From NCBI GenBank assembly GCA_030407315.1, contig JALQPE010000571.1:1-64000 (forward strand): a stretch of 64,000 nt of DNA, given 5' to 3'. Within the stretch, counting starts at the first letter, position 1; every line of letters starts with the position of its first letter. Under the pieces are notes generated by a model that made no database searches, had not been told where the DNA came from, and worked only from the letters and a program-made list of their open reading frames with translations. This document shows, in pieces, positions 1 to 11,959 of the stretch. This DNA is from Asparagopsis taxiformis. Taxonomy: Eukaryota; Rhodophyta; Florideophyceae; Bonnemaisoniales; Bonnemaisoniaceae. Both the position numbers and the translations under genes were made by a program.

Positions 1-700
1 AAACGTTTTTCTTCAACTCATCAACGCGATGCGGCCTGACACCACCCTGGACACGACTGCCGGAGGAGAAACATCCAGGGGGAAAATAAGACTGAATGTT
101 TTCGGCAGCTCCTCGCGGACTTATGTCGTAGTCACATCCACCGGGATGGGCACTGTGCCAGGTAGGCCAGCTGTGCTGCGGAGAGGCTTGTTCGGTACGA
201 TGTCACGAGCGTTGTGTCATCGACCTTCTCCGCATCCTCTGCCAAGTCGCTGCCGGACGCGATGATCATGTCCGGAGCAGGCGAGCTAGGCAGAGGAGCA
301 CCAGATCCCTCGACGGGCTGGCGGCGCTTCGGCAGATTGAGCGGAGCGGAGTTGCGGGAACGCCAGCGTCGATTGTCGGACAACCGCGGGATCGGAAGCC
401 GAAGGGGGGAGGGGACGGGCTTGGTGCTGGGCTGACCTGGGTCCGCGCTGCGCAAGCTTCGCAAACGTCCATGGGGACAGGGGGGCCAGAGAAGGAGGAG
501 GAGAGAAAGAGGGAGAGGGGTGGGAGAATCGTTGTCACGGCGGCAGGTGAGCACACGCACCTGGCGGTCGAAAGCGTTGGGGATTGTTGAGCCATTGTTT
601 TGATGAGTGATTGACAAACGAAGAGTGAAAGATTGAGAAAGAGAGAAGAAGATCTGAACGACAAGCTGTTTTGCTGCGTAAGCTGAGTAAGATAGGCGAA
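1..700 (-). other. Unidentified region with a broken Pro/Ser-rich frame
   Basis: A minus-strand frame opens at an ATG at 593-595 and is rich in Pro, Ser and Ala. It then appears to continue in another minus frame (roughly 132-400) that is rich in acidic and small residues. This composition resembles the N-terminal region of the broken transposase at 12637-13698, but I see no alignable motif. It could be the 5' part of another transposon gene cut by the window edge, or non-coding GC-rich DNA. No domain is recognised. Confidence 0.2.
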
Positions 701-800
701 ACTCAGAGAACTGACATATTCCTATTAGTATACACCCTGGTAATGATATTCAGCGGTTGACCAATCCGAACCTTCCACATCACTTTTCGTTGTACGACAA

Positions 801-1121
801 TTACAGCTCAGGCAGTTTACCAAGGATCCTTACAGCAAAGCCATCGTTACGATGACTTTGCTGTAAGGAAACGTTTCATTACAGAGGCCAGGAATTTTTT
901 ACCGGGTAAAGAAATCATGGCTACTGTAATTTTTTGTTTCCTGACAGCAAAGTCATCGTTACGATGACTTTGCTGTAAGAAAACGTTTTCATTACAGCGG
1001 CCACGAATTTTTTTACAGGGTAAAGAAATCATGGCCACTGTAATGAAACCTTTCCTTACAGCAAAGTCATCGTTACGATGACTTTGCTGTAAGCATCCCT
1101 GGTAAACTGCTCCATCTGTAA
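801..1121. repeat. MITE-like element 1 made of alternating palindromes
   Basis: The 321-bp unit begins TTACAG and ends CTGTAA, with longer imperfect terminal inverted repeats (CAGTTTACC near the left end, GGTAAACTG near the right end). Inside, two palindromes alternate A-B-A-B-A. Palindrome A (830-866, about 950-986 and 1056-1092) has half-site TTACAGCAAAGTCATCGT. Palindrome B (about 873-926 and 993-1045) is centred on ACCGGGTAAA or a variant, with GGCCA arms. There is no coding capacity. It is probably a non-autonomous DNA transposon. A TA target duplication is possible but not proven. Confidence 0.75.
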
Positions 1122-1663
1122 GCCGTTGGTCTCAACCCTCGCTCTCATTTCTGTTGTCCTCCTTCATTATCTCCACCTACCTTCCCCTACACACCACGTC
1201 TCTACTGTCACTCTGCCCCCCCTTTGGTGCATGAAATATTTTATTGCCACTCTCATAGTCTACACATACTGCTGCCTTCATACTTCTGCATGCCTACCCT
1301 TCAATCTTTCTTCCATCTTTCTCTACCGTGCTAGGCTTAGACCATGCTCTGTGCACATCTGACTTACTTAATATCATTGTATATTAGAAACTAGAATAAT
1401 AATTACATCACTAGAGTACACTGCAAATGTTAGTAACTATGGTTGGTTGTGGTACACAACACCCTACCTCCTTCATGAGTAAACTTTGCGCACAGAACCG
1501 TTCAATACCAGGTAGTGCAGCCAGCGCAAACCAGGCTTGCACGACGCAGAGTGCTCCCCAGAGCCGTCAACAGCCGTCCAAACCATCGTTGTACGATGTT
1601 CCCGGCTCCACACTTCCCTTCTCACCCTTCCCAGGGTGGGAGACGGACGAAACTCCCAACCGC
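1122..1663. other. No gene seen
   Basis: This is AT/CT-rich DNA between two palindromic elements. Short frames are present on the plus strand, but none has a recognisable motif or a convincing composition. Confidence 0.4.
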
Positions 1664-1815
1664 TTACAGAAGAAGCCGTTTTACCCGGGATGCTTACAGC
1701 AAAGTCATCGTTACGATTGCGACTTGCTGCTGTAAGAAATCAAAATCCATTACGGCAAAGTCATCGTAACGATGACTTTGCTGTCAGCACCCCAGCGAAA
1801 CTGCATCATCTGTAA
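1664..1815. repeat. MITE-like element 2, shorter relative of element 1
   Basis: This 152-bp unit is bounded by TTACAG and CTGTAA, with imperfect terminal inverted repeats. It contains two A-type palindromes, one of them degraded near 1710-1735, and lacks the B palindromes of the longer copy. It looks like an internal-deletion derivative of the same family. Confidence 0.7.
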
Positions 1816-2037
1816 GCCTTCCTCACCTCAATGTTGCAACCAAAGACGACTGCGATATATACCTTGTTCTATTCTAGTAGTGCCCACCATAGTTTCCTCC
1901 CCTTCTCATATTAAATTGAGTATTGTATATCTCCTGACCCGTCTACATACGCAAACGTCATGTACTAGCCTAACTTCATCGTTTACTTGAAGGCGGCCTT
2001 GATGCCTGCCATAGAATGCTATTAAGAACTAATTTCA

Positions 2038-5000
2038 TCAGATATCTAAACGCTCCCAGTAGTTGATATTGAAGGGAGGCTGTAGCAACTTCTCCCTGGA
2101 AGTTCGCAGTGATAGATGGGACCGGATAGGATGCTGGTACCTCACCGAAGAACGACCCTCCGCGAATCCCATTCCTCCGTGATACACGTCCGTTCGGCAT
2201 ACAAGCAGGGAATACGGTGGGATGCGCGCGTTCGTTACTGGCACGCGGTACTTGTCCTTCGCTGGATGACTTAGGCACACATGGCTGAACTTGGCGATAC
2301 GAATGATGAACCCATCTGCACCAGCAGCCATCATGAAATATGATGGCGAGTTGAGAGGACCAGTTCCAGTTCCCTCACGGACGGGAACATCGGTATGCAT
2401 AAGTTGCTCCTGACTACCTTCTGCGGTCAAAATCAGACGAAGACCCGTTTCTGGAAAGACCACCGCTTCTTCTCTTCCAAACCCGAGCTTCAGGTTCTCC
2501 GCACAAATCGCCTTACCTAGCTCCAGAATCAGCTTGTTCCTGTACTGCCGCGCGCTTTCTTGCTCAAGGTCATCGCAGATGCTTTTCCGGTCCGTCTTGA
2601 ATACACCAGTGCTTCTTTCGGTCGAAGTGGTTTCCACGGGTTCTTCTGACTTGCACTTGAGCCACTTGTAGTACCTTGGAATGTGCTGGCCATCTGTGTG
2701 AATAACTCGTGCGTAGCTGCTCCCACTGTAGTAGAAGAGAAAATGTCTTGCAACACCACGTAGCCAAGCTCGTCGATCATTCTTCTCTGGTAGCTGAAGT
2801 ATTGTTGGCTTTCACAAGAACCGAGGGGACATACCAAAGTAGAGTAGCCTGCAGCTGCTTCCATTATCTCCGTCCGGATTGTATCAATGTCTTCTTCTGT
2901 GATATAATACTTCATTCTCGAGTTGGAAGGAACGCATAAAGGCAGCTTCTCAGGTATCTCCTCTGCGAATGTGCGGTCTGGAAGGGAGTTTTCTTGCTCG
3001 TCAGTGAAGAGTGGTGCTTCTTCTCCAGTCGTTTGTTTCCTTGCATTGACTCTACTCTTCTTTTCCCGGGGAGGCCCACTCTCAATGTTGTCATCCGGCG
3101 TATTGGGCTCAGAAAAATTCGCGCTAGTTTCTTCCCTTCTTCGCTTCTTATCCAGCCTGGACTCGTTTTCATCGCCGCTTCCACCAGAGCTCCTGCTTCT
3201 TCCCGAATTCTCCTTGTCCACTTCGGCCGGGCTAGTGCTGTTAGTTTCTGGTGTCCTGATTCGAAGTTTCAATATCACAGAGCGGTTCTGCGCATCTCCA
3301 GCTTGTTTTCCAGGCGTGTCTATGTCCATGCGACCACTATTGTCCAAGTTGATATCCAGACTTTGCGTATCGCCGCTTTGTTTCCTTCCCTGAGGAAGAT
3401 CTTCTCTGACAATCCTTCCCGGCGAATTATCCCTGGCACGACTTTCCCGCTCTGCCCTTGAAGCTGAAAGACGTTCCTGTTCTTTTTGGAGAACAGCAAG
3501 ACGTTCTGCTTCCCTCTTCTCAGCTGCTGCAAGACGCGTGGCAGGACGTTCCTGTCCTCCCTCTTTTGCTGCGGCAGGACGGTCTTCTGCTTCTTTCGGG
3601 GTGCTCAGAGGTGCCTCTTCTATTGCTTTCGTCGCGACAGGAGGAATCACTTCTTCAGCCACCACATTTGGAGTAATTTCCTGTTCTTCCTCCACAACAG
3701 CAGAAACTTCCTGCTCTACTTGGGCTTCGGCAGATACTCCTTCTTCTGCTTGAACAGGACCAGGAGTTTCCACCGTTTCCTTCTCTGTAGAATTATTTCC
3801 CTGTTCTGCGGCAGTAGGTGCTTCTTCGTCTTCTGCTTTGGCGCCAGCAACAAGTGCTTTTTCTATTTCTCCGGGGGTCATGCGATTCCGTTCCCTCTCC
3901 TCCTCCGCTTTCGTCTCCTGCATTGCCTTTGTCCCGGTAGCATATTCCAGTTTGTCGTAAAAACTGTTTGTAAACATCCCGTTCTTGGTCCTCAGACTGC
4001 TTCTGTCTACCACGTCGTCATGGAAGTCGACAAGGACGAATACAATGCGCTCTCCAATGCGATGATCATTATCCCCGACCTCCTTCGCGTTTTCTGCTGC
4101 CAAATCCGTTCGCACGAATTCCTCCATCGTTGCAGAGTTCAACCACTTGCGGACGACCTCTGCCATATCATAGATGGCCAACAGAGCCAGTAGCCAAGTG
4201 CGCATCGTGAACGGACTTCCGCTTCCGATATTTCTGACAAGTCCTCTCTTCCTCCTCATCCTTGTCCACGACGCTGTCATCTCGAGCACAAACCACTGGA
4301 ACCACTCCTTATCGCGCGTCCCGTCCGTCCGTGCCATTGCGGAATATTGCGTTATTGACAAGATCGAGCACGCACCCGTACATATCGGCAGAGTCAATTC
4401 GAGAAAAGTCCGGATCTCTTCCCTCGGTTCTTGCATCCTCGATTTCTCTGTTCCTATCCAAAGCATTGTAAACGCTAGGGATAGAGCTCCAGTACACGAA
4501 AGCAACGCTGTCTGTGCGATTGAACCCCTTCGCAATGTTGATGTACTGCCTATACGAGTTCTCCGAACGGTTCCTGTCGGACGGCAGAATATAGCTCACT
4601 TCTTTCAGAATAGGAATAAGCCGGACAACAGGAAGATCCATCTGGTTGGAAAACCTGAGAAACTCTATGACCGCACAGACATTGTCGGCAATGCTCACAG
4701 AAGCGACATCGTGAGTTTGTATATTGGCTTCGAGAGACAGTTTCAGAACCTCCAGCGCATCGAAAATTAGACGCCCGTTCGGCGCAATCAACTGTTGTAC
4801 CCAAACCAATTCCAAGGAATCCCTGTTCTTTCCTGAGTACTTCTCCAGGCATAGTTGCAGAGCAGCTATGCGATGAGAGCCATCGATGCAGTAAAACTCG
4901 TCTCCTTCGTTATCTTCCATTTTGCAGACTGTAATCATAGTTCCAGTGGTAGAGAAACCTCTATCCATGAAAATGCTGGCCAGTTCGTTTACACGACCCG

Positions 5001-5157
5001 GTCGCACCAAACGGGAGGTCACTGTCGGAAATTTCACTTTGCGAGGATCAACTTGCACTTTAGAAGAGCTGTACTGAGCAATAGTGATGCTTTTCTCTTC
5101 AGCAGAAGGAGAATTGCTCTTCTCCGCTGTAGTATTCATGATACTATTGTCTCCCAT
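2038..5157 (-). pseudogene. ParB-like / Fe(II)-2OG dioxygenase-like fusion gene, frameshifted
   Basis: The reading starts at ATG 5155-5157; the frame also has an upstream TTG at 5229. An N-terminal ParB/sulfiredoxin-like domain carries YCIDGSHRIAAL (about residues 88-99), the family's nucleotide-binding loop. A long Glu/Ala/Arg-rich linker with Lys-rich clusters follows (possible nuclear signal). The C-terminal part has QLMHTD (about 2404-2387), a distal His in VYHGG (2181-2179) and a downstream Arg, the iron and oxoglutarate ligand pattern of 2OG dioxygenases. Two frame breaks separate the parts: one in a tandem GACG tract near 4318-4330 and one in a CA dinucleotide tract near 2692-2700. Both look like slippage, because the frames join sensibly across them. 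It lies on the same strand as the CACTA transposase to its right and may be that element's accessory gene. The ParB-like call is strong. The dioxygenase call is good but rests on few residues. DNA modification is inference. Confidence 0.65.
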
Positions 5158-5407
5158 TGTAATCCCTGCAATCTCAGTTCGTTCAATCGGTTCTCTGTTC
5201 AAATGTTGTGTAGACGATGAAATCCACAATTGTGGTACCTCCGAGTGCGCTTCCCGTCTCTCAGCTTCCTCTCATATACTGTCCGGACAAGACATCCCTA
5301 CCTACCTTCAGTCCTGATGAACCTTACGCTGCACCCGCTCAGCACCTCTGACTCTACCTGATCCTGATACCTCCACAAAGCGTTTAGCCCTTTCCATCAA
5401 TCTACAC
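5158..5407 (-). promoter_or_regulatory. Upstream region of the ParB-dioxygenase gene
   Basis: This is a non-coding stretch between the gene start and the repeated block at 5408-5735. The frame stays open to 5229, so translation could start slightly upstream. No clear TATA box is assigned. Confidence 0.3.
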
Positions 5408-5735
5408 CTAATAGTATGTACCTCTAGCGCATATAATGCAATCGAACCCGTTTACCTCACCACGTCAATTATCATTCATATTCCAACAACCTATTTCATC
5501 CACACTCTCCACCTCGCTTCTTCTTCCATACCATTGATTCCTATCAATCGATTCTACGTGAGTTTTATACATTTACTACGATCCATCTCTCCTACAAGTC
5601 TGAAAAATTCATTTCTACGCTAACTTTTGCTACTCACAAATAAACGGTTCCCGTGCAGGCCACTGCTTGAATTTATTCCTATTGGCGTACTCGGCTGCAA
5701 AGGATTCATAGACTATTTAAACGGTGATCATATAA
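5408..5735. repeat. 328-bp block shared with 33266-33590
   Basis: The sequence from 'agtatgtacctctagcgc' to 'gatcatataaat' matches 33266-33590 in the same orientation with only scattered differences. Here the block lies upstream of the ParB-dioxygenase gene. In CACTA copy 2 it lies upstream of the transposase start instead. It may be a shared promoter block or a product of recombination between elements. Confidence 0.8.
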
Positions 5736-5967
5736 ATGGTTTTCAATGTGCTCCAATGGACAATACACCAAAGAACATCAATATGAATTCATTTCAACTA
5801 CCTATTCACTACTGCGATTCAGTTTTCTTGCATACCAAATCTCATTGCGTTCCTACCCTAGTCGATTCAAAATGCTTCCTCTTCGTCAGTTGATCAATAT
5901 TCCTTACAACGAGCAGGTCCTCTGGACATCCTAAAGTTGGTTACTTAACCTTAACAATCGATGAATT

Positions 5968-6240
5968 TGCTGTAATGAAACGTTTTCTTACAGCAAAGTC
6001 ATCGTTACGATGACTTTGCTGTAAGAAAAGAAAACATTACAGCAGCCACGATTTTTTACCCGGTAAAAATTCTTGCTGATTTTTACCCGGTAAAATATTC
6101 TTCGGCCACTGCAAGGAAACGGTTCCTTACAGCAAATCATTACAGCTGCCACGATTTTTTTACCCGGTAAAAAATTCTTGGCCACTGTAATGGAAACGTT
6201 TTCTTACAGCAAAATCATCGTAACGATGACTTTGCTGTAA
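5968..6240. repeat. Palindrome-module repeat 3, fragment or rearranged
   Basis: The block contains A palindromes (about 5988-6025 and 6205-6240) and several B palindromes with TTTTTACCCGGTAAAAA cores, including a duplicated B core at 6044-6100 and a truncated A at 6127-6135. The outer TTACAG/CTGTAA termini of elements 1 and 2 are not recognisable. It sits between the transposase 3' end and the 5408-5735 block. Confidence 0.65.
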
Positions 6241-6361
6241 GCATACCTCCCTCCATCCTCTCAGATCCTCTCCCCACTACTTTGCACCAATCCACCAACG
6301 CCCTAGAGTGTACAATTCATATGTGATGCATCTGGTTATTCATTTTATTCTTCCCTAAAAA

Positions 6362-9300
6362 TCATGCAGCCCTCGGTGGAAATCCGTCTCGCCTACATAG
6401 TGCATATATCTCTCCACCCTCCAGCAGTCCGGGTCCGTGCCTTACCTCCCTCATGTTCTCATCATATTCGCATACACTCCCATTGCAATAGTGCATACCA
6501 AACACCTCAGTGACTCCCTCACTCATCTCCACAATTACTGTTCGTCGCCTCTCTTCGACCTTGAACACTCCTTCATCAGTTTTTTGCAAACCCAGGCAAA
6601 CTCCATAAGCTGTACCTTGCTCATCTCTCGCACTCTCGTTCCTCAGGATAAAGAACGCTAGAACAATAAAAAACCGCGGTTCATAATTAATTCTTCCCCG
6701 CATTATCTCTGATGTGAGACGAGACGCCGGGTACAGAATCGCTTGTGAAGTTGCACCATCCTCACATTTCATCTGTTCAGGGCAAACAGCATGGATGATA
6801 GCTCCTGATTCTAGAGAGCCAGACCTCTGCACTGTTTTCCTTCCCCACTCTGTCGTAGTGCTTCTAGAAACTCTTCTCACCCATTCGGCATACTTTCCAC
6901 ACCCGCTTGTTCCGCTTCCGTACCTTTCGGTAAAGAACCGTTTGAAAACACCTACAGCACCCTCTGCCATATCACATTTTCCATTCATGTACTCCTTGAC
7001 CTCGTCAATAGATATACCTCCATGCCCTCTCCACGTCACAATTTCACCATCCGCCGACAATATCTTTCCTCGACGCTGGGAGAGAAGCTGGAGAACCGGT
7101 TCCTGGAAGCAGTTTTTCACTACCTCGTCTTCCACATCTATTTCTCTCCCTAGCTCCTGTGAAAGAACGTTGACCATTTGAGAGCATTCGGACGAGGACC
7201 AATGTTGTGGCTCCATGCCGATTTCGCGCAAAACAATGGCCACTCTCGTCTGCCAGTCATCCGCAAGAACTAATTCCAGCGCTGAAAGCTGTTCGCTTTG
7301 GTGATTGGACATTCTCACACCTTTCTTCAGCGGCTGATGCATCCGTTCGAATATAAGCTCCTGCACGTGCTTCACAGAGCCGTAGGCAGGAAGCGTATGA
7401 ACACAAAACTCGACAAGACGATGAACATTAGGCTTGTCCAAATGTGCTCCTGCTCCCTTCACTTTCCGACAATACTCATTCAACGTCTCCACGTAGTCTA
7501 CAGTTCTTCCCAGAATGTATTCATTCCTGCCACCTTCTCCGTCAGCCGTCTCTACTTCATGTGGACTGTCTTTCCACCATACGGGCATGAAACTAATACA
7601 CGAAACCAGCTTCTGAAACATCACTACTAGTTTGACGGCCCCATCAAATTTTTCACGATGACCTTCCCCTTTCCCATCCATCATTCGAGCTGCGTTTTCG
7701 AATGCCATAGGTGCTATCAGCAGCACACTGAATATGTCACTCATGTTCATGGAAAGCAGATTGTTGGTTCCAAATAAACGGTTCTGCCTTCCCATCCTGA
7801 ACTTCTTCAGAGCGCCCAGAATTTGCAATTCAGCTACCTCTCGAATTCGTGGGCTGGCAGCTGAAATACAAGCGTTCAGTACATCTTGTGCCAGTCCAGA
7901 CAATAGATGGTCAGGTGCTATCACTGCGGAACGGTACGGGTCAAAAATTGCTGGGACAACTGAAACTCCGTTTTCCGTCTTCGGTACTTCTTCCTGCACT
8001 GCTTCCAAGGAAGTGCTCAGGACATGAAATGGTAAATCTTCCCCTTCTTCTGCAGACAGTCCGAGAGTGCGAAGCTGGGTTTCTGTGGCATCCTTACGTG
8101 TCGATGCATTCCGATACTTGCTCCTGGCATGCGTCGATGTTTGCCCGTTCACTACCGAAGTGTATGCATTCTTCGTGCCACCAGTACTGCTCAGGTCATA
8201 TTTGCGGAAACTGCAGATGTGGCACGGAGAGTTTGATGTGTGTCCAAGAACATCCAGGGTATGTGAAACTGCAGGATAGTCTCCAATGCTCCCCACTGGG
8301 TCTAGAAATACCACAACATCTTCTCCCTCTGCATTTTTCGTTGGGAAACCCTCTGTGCTTCCTCGCACTATATCTTGAACGATTTATCGCAATACACAAT
8401 TTGTGGACACTCCCGGAGGTGGCAAACCAATCACTCGAACCGCTTGGTAGCTTCCCCTTTTCCGAGGCGGTAGATTGAGAGGTAACATATAGCATCCACC
8501 AAAACTTCCCTTCCTGCTTGTGAATGGTTCGAAGTCATCCGTGTAAAGGAGAAATCAGTAAACAAAGTAGTTTCGACCATCCTCCAGCTTTCCCCAACAT
8601 GGTGCATCTTCTCGCGGAGACGCTGGGTGCCATTGCGACCTGTGGTCTCCGAAACCATCCGAGAACACCCCTGAAACACGAATTTCTTCATAGTCGGGGC
8701 TTCCTAGTCTATCGGGCGGGTTTCTGGCTTCAGCAAAGCTCGCGCCCGGTGAAAAGCAAAGTAACATGGTGGATGCTTCTCCGACCTGCTCTTTCAAATA
8801 CCTGTTCACCAATACGACGTGTGGAACAATATCACCCTCTTCCATTCCAATTGGTAATAGAACGGTTATCACGTCCCCAGCTCGTGTTCCTTTTCCCTTG
8901 GCTCCTGCTCCGATTACACATTGCGATATCGCTCGCAGAGCATGCTGCCTCTCCCATTCCAATAGATGTGACATTCGCAGCTGCAGATATTTTTCGACAT
9001 GCACATCATGCTCACCGTCGTGTCGAGCCTCATAGGTAACTATGGTCCTAGCATGAAGTTCCCACAACGACGTAACCGCCACTCTTCTCCTCTTCGGTTT
9101 CCCACCATCTCTGTCATTCTTCCTGAACCCTTTTGCTCTTTCGATGACGGCAACCTGACGAGCTCCTGGATGACATCGGATTCGAATTGCTGTTCCATCA
9201 GGTACATAAATGTGCTTCAAACCCTTTTTCCCATCGCTGTCAATGGGAACAACTGCTGTGCGAACGAATGGGTCGCTCAAAACACCCCTCCTGCACTTTG

Positions 9301-10165
9301 CAATGAACGAATCTTCAATGCTGCACTCTGCGGTTGATTTTTCTCCTTCCGAGCTTCGATTGTTCGCATCACTGCGGAATGCTTTAAAGATTGGTCGAGT
9401 CTGGACATCTTTCAGAGCCCATGTGCTTGGGAGTACAATACGAACTTTCGCCATTCCTCCACAATTGTCTCTGTCATCTGTTGTTCCACGGGTTCCTACT
9501 GCACCTCGATGCTGTGCAGCTCTTGCTCCGCTCTTTCGAAGGTCTATCGGAAACTCGATGTCACAGCTCTTTGCATAGCAGTGTTTCCTCAAGAATGGTA
9601 GTATCTTCTGTCGCATCACAGAGTCCGACGGGACGTGCTCACTTGGATCTCTGCGGAAATTCATTCTGAACAGGGTACCTTCATAGTGGGCTCTTGTCAT
9701 TCTTTGAGTTCCACTCAGGTGAAGAGCCCCATACATCGCAGGCCATTGTAGTAATGCCTTGAAATCACCACATGCTTCATCCCCAGCATTTCGGTCTATC
9801 GGGCCTCCAGTTGAAATGGAATCAGAACCTCGTCCGGTTGCTTCTTCCGATTCCATTAGCGTGCTCGATGCTACGTAGATGTCACTTCCAGCTTCATCGT
9901 TGTTGCTGTACACATCAATACAACCTTCTATTGTGTCACCCATAGGGATTGGGGACTCCAATAGGTCATCTGTGGTACACTCACGTCGTAGCTCATTACC
10001 TCCCAGACTTTCTCTGTTGATGCAGGCTGCATCACTGCTGCGGATTTCTCCCTGCAGTTTCCCAGGAAGCTGTTTACTGGGACTGGCCACATTGAGTGAA
10101 TCGAATCTCGCCTTTGTCCTACGACTTGTGGTTTTCTTTCGAATAGGAGTCCGTCTCGGAGCCAT
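6362..10165 (-). pseudogene. Tnp2/Plavaka-like CACTA transposase with two in-frame stops
   Basis: One frame of about 1267 codons runs from ATG 10163-10165, interrupted by TGA at 8555-8557 and TAA at 8384-8386. Basic N-terminal segments are followed by a conserved region also found in copies 2 and 3 (WPAMYGALHLSGTQRM). Immediately after the TGA comes the DDE core signature LYTDDFEPF, then GGCYMLPLNLPP. After the TAA come GDYPA and a CHIC knuckle (PCHIC), then HVQELIFERMHQPLKKG. These are the landmarks of CACTA/Plavaka-type transposases, which cut and paste DNA at the terminal repeats. The TGA sits within the catalytic core, so the copy should not make active enzyme. Frame and protein character continue unchanged across both stops, which argues for recent nonsense mutations. 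Family level is confident; subfamily is not. Confidence 0.85.
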
Positions 10166-11131
10166 CTTGATGTTTTTGTTCTTTTCTTCTTCGCTCAGTT
10201 TTGTTGCATAGAATACAACTCTAAACTTCTATGACATGACTACTATCTCAATACAGTACTACTACTTTTAACCGTTACGAAACCTTTCCAGGCTTTCATT
10301 CGATCCAATGAACTGGTTCACCACAATGCTTTGCCCTATGCTCATTGCTTTATGCACATTGATTGCTATTTCATCCGGACTCAACATCGTTTTGCTATCT
10401 TGTATCGCATCCCCTAACCACAAACCCAGCCAAGATGTATCCATTTCCGGAAAACGGCCGTTTATTTCGCAGTGATGCTCTAGGCACTAATACTGAATCT
10501 GATTTTCTCATACACGTACTTCCTACTCGTATACTCTACCATTTTCGGCCCTATTTACAAGTTGAAAGCACAATATCTCGTTGAATCGTACTCGGTGTGA
10601 TATCTTAAATTAGCATAAATTTATATATTGCAATGCAGATTCACTGCTCGCTTGCAACATGAAAATTATAAAATTTCTCCCACACTCCTGTTTCCTAGCC
10701 GCCCACATCCACGTGGCCCGCTTTGACTGCCTGCCAAGTGTGCTCAGAGCATGCAATGACGTCATCGATATATACCGTCCAAATCATCACTGGAAGCGCG
10801 GACTCCTCGTCCAGGAAAGTGCGCCATTTTTCCTACTCCTCGCCTCACCCTTTTCTTTAGGCCCCATATGCTAGTGTTTTTCCTATATTTCTGTAGTGAT
10901 GAAGTCGTTATAGACTAGAGAAGGCGGTAGAAGATATAATAATTTTGCGCCTGTTCTGCCAGGTCATGTGCTTCAAAGCGTAATTCGCACCCTAGGTATC
11001 GTTTTTCTGGGCCTCCCATTGCACCGCTCCGTTTCAAATTCATCCCTCTATTGTTCTCCTACACGTCATTTCCGCCCGCAGAGTGCTACTTAAACGACAG
11101 ATTCTGGAAATCCCTGTTTCCATCTTCATAT

Positions 11132-11270
11132 CCGTCGGAAACAAAGCAACAACTTTGGTCGTGGAAGCTGTATAGATCATCTATACTGCTTCCAAAGCGT
11201 AAATTGGAGATCATCAATACTGCTTCCAAGGCCAAAGTTGTTGCTTTGTCTCCGACGGATATGAACCATG
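11132..11270. repeat. Fold-back (hairpin) sequence
   Basis: Arms of about 28 bp (CCGTCGGAAACAAAGCAACA and continuing; complement ending GCTTTGTCTCCGACGG) face each other across a spacer. The spacer itself contains partly repeated GAAGC/GCTTCC segments. Copy 2 at about 34253-34315 has the left arm but lacks the right arm and spacer, so the hairpin is a copy-1-specific rearrangement. Confidence 0.7.
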
Positions 11271-11959
11271 ATGGTACGTTTCCACAACTCACGCCACTAA
11301 CCCAGTTTTCTATTCGTTTTCTCATGTTTCCAGTCGGTGAGTGTTCCAGTTCTACTTTCATTTATCTTTCTCTCTTACCACTTCTCCACTACTTTTCTTT
11401 TCTGCCTGTGAGTACATATATCAATTTGGGATGCAATGGTATTTGTTAAGGTACCTTAGTCTCCTAATCACCATCAATTTCCCTCTCCAATTCAACGTCA
11501 CTAACTTATTTCCTTCCTCTACATCATTTTTTCTTCTTCTCTTCATTTCCTAGCTTATTCATGCAGCCCAATCAGTTGATAGATTTGTAGACTTTTCTAG
11601 TACTTTTAGTTTTACTCGTCGGAATAGTGTTAGTTGTAGTAGCATTTTTAATATAGGGATTGTTTATTCTCAATGTAGCCTGCGCAAATAAACAAATCCA
11701 GAGTGAAGCTTCCCATATCGCACCCTCTTAGATTGCTACCTATCCTACCGCGTATACCTCTCGCTAGCTCATAGTCACTACGAAATAAAAATTCCTAGCC
11801 GTACTATTCTGTCCATTCCCACGTATATACCGTCCATGCCCCATCCCCATAGCACTAGAACTGCCTCTCTCTACCCCAAAAAGATGCCCACGACAGCATG
11901 ACGCTCCATCTCATCCACCACTCCCAGACACTGAATTTTACCATATCAGGACACTACTT

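Noticed and set aside
2923..4193. Long plus-strand frames at 2923-3461 and 3486-4193
   Set aside because: They are antisense shadows of the ParB-dioxygenase gene's low-complexity linker, with Phe/Ser/Cys-rich composition and no motif.
4309..5157. Bacterial plasmid partition gene (parB) or bacterial contamination
   Set aside because: No parA, no centromere-like repeats and no bacterial gene layout are present. The domain continues into a long eukaryote-like linker and lies among eukaryotic transposons.
8384..8557. Stop-codon reassignment to explain the in-frame TGA and TAA in the transposase
   Set aside because: Two different stop codons would need reassignment, while neighbouring genes end normally at TGA, TAA and TAG.
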